Positions 48,034-59,330 of a stretch of DNA of 64,000 nucleotides are shown here, one piece after another (within the stretch, counting starts at the first letter, position 1; every line of letters starts with the position of its first letter). Location: assembly GCA_002105175.1 (NCBI GenBank), contig MCGE01000004.1, positions 1,178,001-1,242,000 on the forward strand, written 5' to 3'. Below the pieces are notes generated by a model, which saw nothing but the letters and a program-made list of their open reading frames with translations, was not told where the DNA came from and did no database searches. Made by a program: the position numbers and the translations under genes. This stretch comes from Absidia repens (taxonomy: Eukaryota; Mucoromycota; Mucoromycetes; Mucorales; Cunninghamellaceae).

Positions 48034-48233
48034 AATTAGTATAGAGTTTTACAGTAGTATTTTAGTATATTTTAAAGATTAGGTCTCCTTTTTTAGACGG
48101 GGCTGACTGAGTTTTACTTCAACTGCTCCTTTTTACTCCCTCTCCTTCTACTTTGTAAACAATCCTCCTATCAATAAAAACCGTATATTATCTTTCACAC
48201 ACACACTCTCTCTTGTTTTTTCTTTTTTTCTTC

Positions 48234-48264
<31 letters not shown>

Positions 48265-48330
48265 TGCCTCCTTGCCTTGTTTTGTTTTTAATATTTGTTA
48301 TTTATTTTCTTCTTATAACTTTGCACTATC
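48034..48330. other. spacer between RAD1 and G-gamma gene
   Basis: Holds AATAAA near 48174 (RAD1 poly(A)) and a long C/T tract (about 48197-48265) just before the G-gamma start, typical of a TATA-poor fungal promoter. Confidence 0.45.
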
Positions 48331-48648
48331 ATGGTACGGCAAACGGTATCAGAAGCCAAATTACGGAAACTGTTGGACTTGAATGAACGTTTGAGGGAGC
48401 AGCTAGAAATACAACGTATTCCCGTATCAGAAGCCAGCCGTTCGTAAATATATGCCAATTTTGATTCTGGAGACGACAAAGCAAATTGACAATTTATCTC
48501 ACTCTTTTATGTTTATGATTTTTCGTTTAGCCTGATTGACTACTGTCAAGAAAACACTGATATGATGATTCCTTCACTTTGGGGTGCAAAACATCCCGAC
48601 CCTTTTGCCGAACAAGTAGCTGGATGTGGGACATGCCTGATCATGTAG
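48331..48648 (+). CDS. STE18: heterotrimeric G protein gamma subunit
   Basis: Small gene of two exons (48331-48443 and 48531-48648), 76 residues. The coiled-coil N-terminal helix (SEAKLRKLLDLNERLREQLE) carries the leucine spacing used to pair with G-beta. VSEASRSLIDYC, then IPSLWGAKHPDPFAEQ, follow the fungal G-gamma pattern. It ends C-G-T-C-L-I-M, a CAAX box (CLIM) for prenylation that anchors the G-beta-gamma dimer to the plasma membrane; Met at the last position suggests farnesylation. The intron has GTAAAT and TTTAG ends and keeps phase. The ATG at 48331 gives the normal family length. The likely role is pheromone or nutrient signalling. Neither exon alone looks like a gene, so it is easily missed. 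Confidence 0.92.
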
Positions 48649-48987
48649 ATTTAGTAATTAACTACTAGAATTTAATTTCATGCTGACCAGCTTCATGTCT
48701 CGTCCACCCTCACTCCTTTAATTTCGTACTGCTGTTTTTATTTATTTTTTACTCCTTACTTACTAATCATCATATACAATAAATTATGGCCCAGAAATAT
48801 CTGACATAGTACATTGATAAAAAGAATATGATCAGACGTTATGCAATAATACGTATTATTCATATGGTGTATCAAACGCCTTTCCGCATTATTTCAAAAT
48901 ACGTTTGCTGTCTGTAGTAAGAGAAAGGGCTGTCAGCCAACAGATAGTGTAATTCAGTAAGAACATACTGTAAAAAAAAATTGGACT
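48649..48987. other. 3' flank of G-gamma gene
   Basis: Contains AATAAA near 48778 and no further gene. Confidence 0.4.
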
Positions 48988-50090
48988 GCTATTGTGGGTA
49001 ATATCATTATTCTGATGTGTGCATCCGTGCGATATCTGGCGAGATAGGGGCTTGAACCTTCTTTTGTGTTTTTTCCAGCAAATCGAAGGCAATGGTCAGA
49101 GCTGCAATTCAACAAGGTTTAAAATCCCGCACACGTGAATTTTATTTTGGCTCGTTCTTTTTATTTTCCGCTCTCTTTCTTTTCTTGTTCACCATTGTAA
49201 TTCCTTTGAGATTTTGATGGACTTAGATTAGTGTCAGGGCTAGTGTAGAAAGGTTTTCAGATCAGGGATTACAAGATGCATGGGGAAACCTTTTCATTTT
49301 GGATTCAGGATTTTGGACAACCATGATTAGTTAGCTTTTTGGAGCTTTCATTGTAAGCTTAGTTTAGTTTTAGATCGTCCAAGTTGGTTCTATAACTGAA
49401 TAAAATATGTCTCTTTTTACTTGCTTTGATGAAAAAATGACCCATTAGTCTCTCTCATGTCTTGTGTAATAGATCCCTTTTTTACAATCACATCTCTTTT
49501 GCATAGTGTTGAACAATGCTGTGCTTCAATAAAAAATGTTTATATATAGGCTTTCTCATACCTTGTCTGCCTTGTACAGTATATTGGACCCCTTTTTTAC
49601 AGTTGTACCTTTAGACTCGTGCAGACCATTCTTCAATTCCTGTCATAGTCCCTCTCACGCTACCTTCAATAAATTCACTGTAGTGTTTTTTTGATGTGTG
49701 CTGCGGGCGCGTTCATTAGGTAATGTTATTGTTTTTACTGCGTTTTGCCAGTATCCAGGACTCCCTGCGACGACAGTATTGGGAGAAATGGGAAACTTTA
49801 GTCTCTTTTTTTAAATATTTAGCGAGGAGCATGACTTGCTCGGTATTATACTACGGTTATTTTTGAACAGATTAAGTATGTTTACAAGAAATGTTGGAAA
49901 TTTTATGATCTAGCCCTTTACCACTACACATAGCATTCCCAGCACTCTCAACTCAAAATGCAATGCTCTCAGAGGTCTATCACTTCCTTAACTTTTATAT
50001 CAGTTGCTCGAAATACTATCTCTTGCTATATAATGAGGGGAGGGGGACATTCCGCTCAAATATGCATTCAACCTCACCCATTCGCTAGCA
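48988..50090 (+). repeat. dispersed non-coding repeat, copy E
   Basis: Starts TATTGTGGGTAATATCATT, as in copies A and C. CACGTG is at 49132-49137 in AAAATCCCGCACACGTGAAT. The core hairpin arms AAAGGTTTTC / GGGGAAACCTTT (about 49249-49258 and 49282-49293) differ from copy D by G-C to A-T at one pair, a compensatory change. AATAAA occurs at 49399-49404, 49528-49533 and 49668-49673, with a shorter span (269 bp) than in A-D. The 3' limit is uncertain. Confidence 0.7.
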
Positions 50091-51056
50091 TTCAAAATGG
50101 ATGACGCTTAGGAAATCCAATAAAATATAGTTCTTCGAATTACAAAAGTCAACTTCATGGCCAATAATAAATTTCTTCTAAGAAAAGTAATATTATTTCG
50201 TTATAGTTGTTCTGGGTGTTCTTAATGGAGTTCTTATGATATTGCATGGTGTGCAGGAGGGATTTATAAAAATTATTGCGGAGGAGGAGGATGAATAAGA
50301 ACCATATAGCTTTTTTTTTTTTTTTTTGTTTACTTTTTTCAATGCACAGGAATAAATATTGCTTTTGGATCCGATACATATCATATCATATCACTGATTG
50401 CCATAATTAGACATGGTTTCTAGCTAATGTGGAGATCGCGGGATTTGAAAGCACCCAAGCTGAATTGAGAAATAACTGATCTTCAGAGATCTGTCAAGTA
50501 ATTCGATTTCTGCTTCAGTAGACAGCAGTGATCACTACGTTTAATATAAAAGAAATAAAATGAACGCCATTTAATATAAAGACGATGGCAACGTGATATT
50601 GATGTCCAATGATGAACTGAGGCATTTCTTTGAGAAAGCATCTCAAAACGAGAAACGCGGACATTGAAAATGCAGTGTCCGCGATAAATTTGTTGAGTCA
50701 TTGAGTCATAGTAAGACTTGCAAGACTTTTTGCTTTGATTTTCCAACTGAAGTTGATATACTGTAGTTTTTTTTTAATGCACGAAGGTGCTCAGAAAAGA
50801 AAGAATTATAAGAAAGTAATAAAACGAGACTGTCAGTAACCTTTAAATAAACATGGTGTTGTTTTTTGAAGCAGGGTTCTGTTTCATGTGGTCCCTAAAT
50901 AAAAAAAGTAGGTTCGGTGGCTGGCGGATGAGTCAAACCTTAATTTTAAAAAACCCTCCATTGTATCTTTCTTTCTTTTTTTTTTTTTCCTTCTTCTTTC
51001 TCTTATTAATTCACTTGCAAAAACTTTCCTCGTCTTTTTACGAAAACACTCATATC
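50091..51056. other. spacer upstream of ADE5,7
   Basis: No gene is supported. A small hairpin GCCAT...ATGGC near 50569-50590 sits beside two copies of TTTAATATAAA. The last ~120 bp before ADE5,7 are T/C-rich leader. An 87-codon minus-strand frame (50483-50746) has no recognisable feature. Confidence 0.4.
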
Positions 51057-53669
51057 ATGTCAACTGGTAAGAAAAATATAATAGTATAACTTATATACGC
51101 GCTTGCAAATCTCATTTTTATATATTTTATTATAAGACAAACTTACCATCCTTCTTGTTGGTTCTGGTGGACGAGAGCATGCCATTGCTTGGAGACTTTC
51201 TCTGTCTGATAAAGTGAATCATATTTTTGTGGCTCCTGGTAAGTCAAGCTCATCTATTCGGGCTTCCGGTAGACCTTTGTTCCAAGGCTTATAAAACTAA
51301 ACTCTTGAATAAATTATAGGTAATGGTGGTACCGCTCTTGGTAGCAAAGTGACAAATGTGGCTATTGGTGTAAGCGACTTTGCTCAATTGACTGATTTTG
51401 CTGTCAAGAATAATGTAAGTACAGGTTTTTGTTTTTTGTTTTCTGTTTTACATGATATTTCGATACTAACTATCTATTCTCTTATTCTGATTTTTTTTAG
51501 GTCAATCTTGTGATTCCTGGTCCTGAACAACCTATTGTTGAAGGTATTCAAGAAGCATTCAAAAAGGTCGGCATTGCTTGTTTTGGTCCCTCTAAGAAGG
51601 CGGCTTTGATGGAAGGATCCAAGACTTTCTCCAAAGACTTTATGAAGAAACACAACATTCCTACAGCTGCATACGAAAACTTCACCGACTTTGAAAAGGC
51701 GAAAGCTTATGTAGAATCAGTGAATCATCAAGTGGTAATCAAGGCTTCGGGTTTGGCTGCTGGCAAAGGTGTTCTGATGCCTACTACTAAGGAAGAAGCA
51801 ATCGAAGGTTTGAAGTCAATCATGTTGGACAAGGAATTTGGCAGCGCTGGTGATGAAGTGGTTGTTGAAGAATGCTTGGAAGGTGAAGAACTCTCTGTTT
51901 TGGCTTTCTCTGATGGCTATACTGTTGTGCCTTTACCTCCTGCTCAAGATCACAAACGCGCTTTAGATGGTGACCTTGGTCCTAATACTGGTGGTATGGG
52001 ATGCTACTGCCCTACTCCTCTTGGCACGGTTGAATTGGTCGCCCAAGTGAAACGTACTATTTTGCAACCTACTATTGATGGTATGCGTCGGGATGGTTTC
52101 CCCTTTGTCGGTATGCTTTTCACCGGATTAATGCTGACTCCTTCTGGTCCCAAGGTTTTGGAATACAACGTGCGTTTTGGCGATCCTGAAACTGAAGTTG
52201 TCCTTCCTCTTCTCAGTGATGATACTGATTTGGCCGAAATCATGCTGGCGTGCTGTGAGGGTCGTCTGGATGCTGTGTCTATTACTGTCAAGCAGGCTTT
52301 TGCTGCCACTGTCATCATTGCTTCCGGTGGTTATCCCGGTAGCTACCCCAAGAACTTGCCCATCACTATTCCCGCTGAACAATCATTACCAAAGGATGTG
52401 TCTGTTTTCCATGCCGGTACTTCTTTGAACAAGGATAAGGAGCTCGTTACCTCTGGTGGCCGTGTTCTTGCTGTCTCTGCTGTGTCCTCATCGTTACGTG
52501 GTGCTGTCGACCGAGCCTACGAAGGAGTCAAGGCTATTCACTTTGATCAAATGTACTACCGAAATGACATTGCTCATCGTGCATTCAAGCATGCTGAACA
52601 AAAATCAACTGGTATCACATACGCTTCCGCTGGTGTCGACATTGATGCTGGTAATCTCTTGGTGCAGAAGATTAAGCCTTTGGTGAAAGCAACCAAGCGT
52701 GTGGGTGCTGATTCCGATATTGGTGGATTTGGTGGATTATTCGATCTCAAAGCTGCTGGTTTTGTTGATCCTATTCTTGTCTCTGCCACGGATGGTATTG
52801 GTACCAAGCTCAAGATTGCGCAAGATTGCAACATTAACAACACTGTGGGTATCGATCTGGTGGCTATGAACGTGAACGACTTGGTGGTACAAGGCGCTGA
52901 ACCATTGTTTTTCTTGGATTACTTTGCGTGTGGAAAATTGGATGTGGAAGTAGGCAAAGACTTTGTGGCGGGTGTAGCAGAAGGATGTCTTCAATCTGGG
53001 TGTGCCTTAGTAGGTGGGGAAACGGCTGAAATGCCCGGTCTTTACGCTCTTGGTGATTATGATGGTGCTGGTTTTACTGTCGGTGCTGTAGAACGCCATA
53101 AAATTTTACCTCGTATGCAAGAAATGCAACCCAATGATGTGATCCTTGGCTTGGCTTCTTCTGGTGTGCATTCCAATGGTTTCTCTTTGGTTCGCAAGAT
53201 TGTAGAAAGCCAACCTGGATTGACTTACTTTACCCCTTGTCCCTGGGATGCTTCCAAAACTTTGGGTGAAGCTCTTTTGACCCCTACTCGTATTTACGTG
53301 AAACAATTGTTGCCTGTACTCGAAAAGGATCTTGTCAAAGGTATGGCCCATATCACGGGTGGTGGTTTCTTGGACAATATCCCCCGTGTGATGCCTGAAC
53401 ATCTTGGTGTTTCCTTGGATGCCTCTTCTTACACTTTCCCTCCTATCTTCAAATGGCTCAAGAAAGCTGGTCAATTAACCCCCTATGAAATGTCCCGTAC
53501 TTTCAACTGTGGTATCGGTATGATTCTTGTCGTGGATCCTTCCAAGGTCGAACAAGTGACCCAATTGTTGGAACAAGCCAATGAAAAGGTGTTTGTGATG
53601 GGCAAGGTGATGACTAAGGCTGATTTGAATGGAAAGGAAGTCGATGTTTACAACACTGATGGATGGTAG
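51057..53669 (+). CDS. ADE5,7: bifunctional GAR synthetase / AIR synthetase (purine biosynthesis)
   Basis: Catalyses two steps of purine synthesis: phosphoribosylamine plus glycine to GAR (EC 6.3.4.13), and FGAM to AIR (EC 6.3.3.1). Four exons (51057-51066, 51137-51238, 51320-51414, 51501-53669) give 791 residues, the usual size of the fungal fusion. The GARS half has [37 protein letters not shown], the ATP-grasp segment [20 protein letters not shown] and [33 protein letters not shown]. The AIRS half begins near residue 440 with [10 protein letters not shown], then [73 protein letters not shown] and [16 protein letters not shown]. The first coding exon is only ten bases (MST plus one base). 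Identity is certain. Confidence 0.98.
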
Positions 53670-54056
53670 ATTGGTCTTTGAATAGTTCTCCTCCCTTCCA
53701 ATTTATTTTATTAGTCGTATACTTTTCCCATACCGATTTTTATTTTTCATTTTTTATAATCTTTTATCTTTTTTTTTTTTAACATTTGTACATATGAAAA
53801 CCCCTCAAAAAAAATTTACATTCTTTATTCTCTATTTATCTTCATCTTCAATCAAATAAAACCAATGAACGGAGGGATCCTTCTCTTCTATTAGACCTAT
53901 TTTTGTTACATGTTTGGCTGATCACAATTCATCGTTTGTACTGGAAAAGCAGGAACTGGTTTTAAATGTCCGCATTTCGGGTAGTTAAAAATCCAGCTTT
54001 CCAGCAATTTCTGTCACTCTTCTTTCAACTCCAAAACAAAACACAACAACTACATC
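53670..54056. other. spacer ADE5,7 / cyclophilin-40
   Basis: 3' flank of ADE5,7 (AATAAA near 53855) and promoter of the cyclophilin gene. No other feature. Confidence 0.4.
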
Positions 54057-55656
54057 ATGTCCAACCCTCGCGTGTAAGACTGAAACTAATATTAAAAATG
54101 CAATTACGACTCAATAAATTTATTCTCTTTTTTTATTTTTTCTTCTATAGCTTCTTTGATATTACCATTGGTGGCCAACCTGAAGGTCGTATTGTCTTTG
54201 AATTGGTAGGTAAAACCTGGCGTACCCATTAATACGACTCCAATTTTTTCTTTGTATTGCTTATCAATCATTTCTTTTTTCTTTTTCTTTTCTATATTTA
54301 GTTTGCTGATGTTGTTCCCAAGACTGCTGAAAACTTTCGTGCCTTATGTACAGGTAAGTTATCCGTTTTCTTGACTGATATTACAAAATTACAATTCAAA
54401 TTTTGCTAATCCCGTTGTTATGTTGGTCGCGTTCATCAGGCGAAAAAGGCACTGGTCAATCAGGCAAGCCTTTGTCCTATAAAAGTAGCTCTTTCCATCG
54501 TGTGATCAAGGTAAAGTTTTTGCCATGCTGAATACGATTATAGTCATTCTAATATGTTTTTTTATTTTATTATCCTTACAGGGATTCATGTGTCAAGGCG
54601 GGGATTTCACTCATGGATCAGGTGTTGGTGGTGAAAGCATTTACGGTGAAAAATTTGCCGATGAAAACTTTGATCTCAAGCATGAACAACCCTTTTTATT
54701 GTCGATGGCCAATGCTGGTCCTGGGACCAATGGATCGCAATTTTTCATCACCACAGCAAAGACTCCTCATTTGGATGGTAAACATGTAGTATTTGGCAAA
54801 GTCCTCAAGGGTAAGGGTCTTGTCCGAACGATCGAAAACCAACCTACTTCCAGTGACAAACCTTTGGATGATGTCATTGTGGCTGATTGCGGTGAACTCC
54901 CTGAAGGCGCTGATGATGGCGTCCCTGCTCCTGTGGATGGTGATGTTTATGAAGAATTTCCAGGTACAGGCAGAATGCAATACAAACTTGAAAAGAGTGG
55001 GAATGGGGCTATAAATATTGTGTTGCGTTAAAATGGATCAAGCTAATAACACTGTATTCTATATTTGATCTTAGAGGACCAAAAGGATGAATTTGAACCT
55101 ATTGAATTGGTGGAAATTGCAGGCAGCCTCAAGACTATCGGCAACGACTACTTCAAAAAGGGCGACTATGCATCAGCTGGAAAGAAATATGAAAAAGTAA
55201 GATGACATACAAGGTCATATTCGATCTATCCATTACTGACTTTTTCTTTTGCTTATCCAGGCTATCCGTTATCTCAACGAAAAACCCGTATTTGATGAAG
55301 AAGATCCCAAAGATTTACCTGTCAAGTTTGCTGCCATCAAGATCCCTTGCTATTTGAATAAAGCCATGTGTTCTCTCAAATTACAACAAGGAAAACAAGC
55401 CATCGATGCTACCACTATTGTCTTGGAATATGATGAAAAACTTTTGAAGCCTGCTGATATCACTAAGGCTTACTTCCGCCGTGGTCTTGCCCGTGCTTTG
55501 GTTAAGGATGAACAGGGTGCTGTCGCTGACTTGGAAGCCGCTGCTGCCCGTGACCCAGAAGATGCTGCCATCAAACGCGAACTGCAATCTGTCAAACAAA
55601 AAATGGTCGCCAAGAAACAAAAAGAAAAGCAAGCTTTCTCTAAACTCTTCGGTTGA
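54057..55656 (+). CDS. CPR6: cyclophilin-40 peptidyl-prolyl isomerase with TPR domain
   Basis: Hsp90 co-chaperone and cis-trans proline isomerase (EC 5.2.1.8). Seven exons (54057-54073, 54151-54205, 54302-54353, 54440-54510, 54582-54963, 55075-55196, 55261-55656) give 364 residues. The cyclophilin domain (1-~180) carries the active-site Arg in [18 protein letters not shown] and [20 protein letters not shown], then [11 protein letters not shown]. Three TPR-type repeats follow: [57 protein letters not shown]. The C-terminal [14 protein letters not shown] is the usual basic, calmodulin-binding-like end. The first coding exon is 17 bases. Possibly heat-stress inducible by family habit; no element was identified. 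Confidence 0.97.
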
Positions 55657-56269
55657 AATCTATAGTGTAGTAGAATAGTGTTTATTGAATTATTATTGCT
55701 CTCCCATGAAATAAAACTATTTTTTTGCAACTGTTATCTTTTTTCTGAACTCTCCCCAACTCAATTGATGTTTATTTGTGTATGTGTATGTCCTGGAAAA
55801 AACAACAGCTGTATTTTGGTTCTTGCAACCTTATAAAACTCCATGTCGTATCCGTACAGCAAATTACTGTAGTTTGTGCTGTAAGTGTACTACACTATAC
55901 AGGAAAATCCAAGACGCATATAATACCATTCAATGGGAATGCTATTGTAAATATATGAAACATATACCATTTTTCTGCGTAATATAAGAAAAATATTGCA
56001 GCTTTCCGATGGGACAGTACGAATTTAAATGATATTGTACCCACAACGGAAGAATACTGCGTCAGATCCATACTGTATAGATACTGCTTTTTACGACAGG
56101 GTCCTTGATGTATTCACAATATGATATCATCTTGCGAAATGTTGTCTTGAAAGTAAATTGGTATAAATGCCGGATTTTTTTTTTTCATGCACACCCGTAT
56201 ACCCCTTGAGCAATACAAAAGATGTAATCGTACGAAAACGATGGATAATAGAGACAAATGATAACGGAA
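55657..56269. other. spacer after cyclophilin-40
   Basis: AATAAA near 55710. The rest shows several TACTGTA / TACAGTA-like stretches (55855-56085) of unknown meaning, and no gene. Confidence 0.4.
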
Positions 56270-56515
56270 TGAAAGATCAAAAGAGCCAATAATTTTATTT
56301 AAATGTAAGTGTAAACGACAACTGACACTAATCTAAACTAATGACGGTTCCAAAACATTTATATAAGATAAGACTAATATAATCTAATGACGGTCCAAAT
56401 TCACAAAACCAAAATGAAAGAGTTTCCCCATGATGTTTATATTGCATTTTCCAAAATGCCCCTAATTCAAGTTCTAACACTAATCCAAGATCACCGTCGC
56501 TTCAATGAGATTGCC
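56270..56515 (-). repeat. dispersed non-coding repeat, fragment G (inverted, truncated)
   Basis: Read on the minus strand: GGATTAGTGTTAGAACT, then CATGGGGAAACTCTTTCATT and GGACCGTCATTAG, and TAAATAAAATTATTGG. These match the core and first poly(A)-signal part of copies A-F. The promoter-like 5' block and the later hexamers are missing, and the left hairpin arm is eroded, so this is an old or partial copy. Confidence 0.55.
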
Positions 56516-56700
56516 GGTAAAGTTGATATCCTGGAAAAGAGAAGAAATCAGTTTGTGTGTGGTGTCCAAATATTGTGGGAGGGGGGATGAAAGTTACCTT
56601 TTTCAGAAGCAAATAAAAGAGCTTCTCATAAAAAAAAGAAAGACTGCATGAGTGAGGGGTAGCGTTCGGAAATAGAGACAATTTTTTTATTCATATTTAC

Positions 56701-57591
56701 CTTGTATTGTGCGTCACCATCACACAATAACCAGCAAAAGAAATAAAACCACCACAACCATCCCACAGTACAGAGTCCAGTAATGTTCAATTGACGTATG
56801 TGCTACGTTAAAATATTGGCGCCTTGCCCAAGGACTGAATAGCCAGAGAGAACGCAGGATAGGCCGACCAAAGATGCAACCCCCATGCGAACGTGACTAA
56901 ACCAATACCAACTAATGTTGCCCCTTACTGCTGTGACCAGGTGTGGAACGCACTCTAACGGACCCCCCCCATGCGCCTTAGGACAACATCTGATTGCTAT
57001 ATACCAAGCACATCTCCAGCTCAGTAAAACAATCATCATCTATCATCCATCATCCAGATTACCGCCAGATTATCCAGAGATAAAAAGGCCATCCACGCAA
57101 ATCACAGTAGCAGCATTCAACGACCTTACATCCCCCCCACAAGCCCCACCTACTTGAGCCTGCAAAGGAACATAAGACGTTCGGACAACACCCAACACAC
57201 ACCACCACAAAAACCCTGGTCAGTGAGATGATTGAGATGATCAAGATAAAAAAAAAAACCACCACCATCGTCGTCAGATCCAAAAGTCAAAACAAGGTCA
57301 GCATCATCAACACAAGACTGGCCGAATTCAAAAAGAGAGAGAGAGAAAGATTATTAGTAAGCTCCACTTTCAACATAGTCGCCTTTTCATTCATGCTCTG
57401 TCTTACATTCCAATAGGTGTAGGATCTTGTTCAATAAAATAACACCGGGGGAGGGAGCCAAGTAGCAAAAAAGTCAGACACAGTAACACCGCCGTCAATC
57501 TAGAAAAAGAAAAGAAGAATACATAGTCAGTAATACCCAGCTTTTCAACAACGTCGTCATTTTCTATTCGTATCGTGTCTTACAATCCAAA
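56701..57591 (-). CDS. possible membrane-protein gene, uncertain model, probably damaged
   Basis: Several minus-strand exon-like blocks have good splice sites and hydrophobic coding. The block at plus 57497-57408 after TTTTCTAG reads LTAVLLCLTFLLLGSLPRC, then YFIEQDPTPIGM, before GTAAGAC. A later intron has TACTAAT and a C/T tract ending CCAG (about 57320). A block around 56900-56805 reads RMGVASLVGLSCVLSGYSVL. Another at 56803-56701 reads GLCTVGWLWWFYFFCWLLCD, then GDAQYK, before GTAAAT. Together this suggests three transmembrane helices. I could not join the blocks into one frame, the middle part is Asp/Gly low complexity, and one exon is tandemly duplicated, so the gene may be a pseudogene. 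No family is recognised. Confidence 0.3.
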
Positions 57592-57775
57592 AGGTGTAGG
57601 ATCTTGTTCAATAAAAATAACACCGGGGGAGGGAGCCAAGTAGCAAAAAAGTCAGACACAGTAACACCGCCGTCAATCTAGAAAAAGAAAAGAAGAATAC
57701 ATAGTCAGTAACACCCAGCTTTTCAACAACGTCGTCGTTTTCTATTCATATCGTATTGTGTCTTACAAGCCAAAA
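57415..57775. repeat. tandem duplication of an exon-plus-intron block (177 and 184 bp units)
   Basis: Two adjacent, nearly identical units (57415-57591 and 57592-57775), each holding a minus-strand exon-like segment with acceptor TTTTCTAG and donor GTAAGAC. They differ by a few substitutions, one base in a T run (minus strand), and a 5-base indel. Diverged relatives of the unit flank them on both sides (57361-57414 and 57776-about 57860), so duplication happened at least twice. Confidence 0.85.
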
Positions 57776-57959
57776 AGGTGTAGGATTTTGTTGATTGAAA
57801 AGCGCCTTGGAGTCAAATAGCAAATTCAGATACGTACAGTAAAGCCACCATCAAAAACGAAAACACCCCAAGCAAAGAATAGAAGAAGAGATAAAAAGGA
57901 AAAAAACGGCATAAACAAAAAAAAAGTCTGTATGCGCGCGGTGTTCAAATATTGTACTG

Positions 57960-59330
57960 GGTTTCCAGTTTATTCACTTTCAATTGGGACGAAGTATAAA
58001 TGAATTGAGACGGTGACAAAATAAAGTTGGAATGGGAAAATAAACATTTTGAAACGAAGAGCAAATATTTTGGAATGGAGAAGAAATAGCATTGACATGC
58101 GCCAAATAAAAATTGTGATTGAAGATGATAAGGAAGCCAAGGAAAAAAAAAGTGAGTCGTGCGTCTACATGTATTACCGGGGAAGGGAGGGGGGTTGTTT
58201 TTGGTTGATTTTGTATCTTACACTGTATCATCAACATGTTTTTGCTACGTGGAGGAGAGGGAGGGTCTGACCAGGTGTCCAGGTCTTCGGCTTGGAGGAG
58301 TTGACGTCCCGTGAAATACAGTATGATAGTGATTATACGCTGATATTGGTATGCATACGTGAACGTCTATCCACCACCCTGAAGACAACCATTGGATCAT
58401 GAGCTTCTGGGACCGTTTTCCCATTTTTCTATTTGAGGAAACTGAAAATCAGTGTGAGGTTTTCATGTATTTTTGATCAAATAATTTACGTTGCCGTCCT
58501 TGAAGTTGATGGAGCTGCTGTACTCCTTCAGTCTTCATCACCACACCATTTTCGTCGACGTCGTCGCCTTCCTTGTCTTCGTCGGTGTCGACGTCTTTTT
58601 CTATTCTCAAAAACATTTAGTCCTGATCGTCCATGATGCGTACGTCAGAGAGATGATAAGTACCGAAAAAAGCGTGTAGGAAAAATAAGAAAAAAGAAAA
58701 GAAAATAAGCAAAAGAGGAAACACGAAACTGCAACTCAGGGCAAATGCATTGTCGATATTGTCAAACACCGACTCCTGGTGTCAGAGTTGAAAGTATAAT
58801 ACTGTTCATCAAACAGTCCATACCCAGTCCTCAAACCCTCACAGAGAGCTAAAAATAAAAATTGACATATGCGGCATTTGAAAGGTTTTATTGTAGCCTC
58901 CCGTGGAACCGCCGTTCTAACCATATCCCTAATTTTTTTTTGGATAGATGGTTTATTTTCATGGAAAATGGAAACAAACCAAAACAAAAAGTTACAAAAA
59001 GACACCGCCTAGATAGGTGTAAAAAATATGCACACATACAACACAAGGAAAAAATGACACGATTGTTGAATCCTAATCCATGAAAAGGCACACCAAAATC
59101 TACTACTCACATCAAAATAAGCGGATGATTTCTTAAAGCTCCAGAGGAGCCACAAAGCGTTTATTAATCAAAATAACAAGATAAATGATAAATTTCATGC
59201 CATAAACTATGGTAAGTGCAGTATAATAAAAAAGTGGAAGGAGGTTGGTTTTTTCAGTAAGAAAAAGTAAAATAAAAATAGAAACTGATGAGGGGAGCAG
59301 GCGGGAAGACTAAACTAAATTTTATCATCA
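57960..59330. other. gene-free spacer before SNF12
   Basis: About 1.4 kb without a supportable gene. A stretch near 58550-58600 is rich in GTCG/CGTC trinucleotides on both strands but has stops. The SNF12 3' flank with its shared motif lies at the right end. Confidence 0.4.
59122..59166 (-). promoter_or_regulatory. shared 3' motif downstream of SNF12
   Basis: On the minus strand, AATAAACGCT is followed by a mini-hairpin (GCTCC-TCT-GGAGC) and TTTAAGAAATCAT. It matches the block past the SPO71-like gene (6850-6897) in sequence, order and distance from the stop (about 165 bp). The AATAAA is the likely SNF12 poly(A) signal. Confidence 0.5.

Noticed and set aside
50483..50746. 87-codon minus-strand open frame
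   Set aside because: No motif, no splice context, sits in AT-rich spacer; a chance frame is more likely.
58433..58679. Arg-rich and His-rich overlapping frames near 58.5 kb
   Set aside because: Composition stems from a GTCG-rich stretch; stops on both sides, no splice-supported extension.
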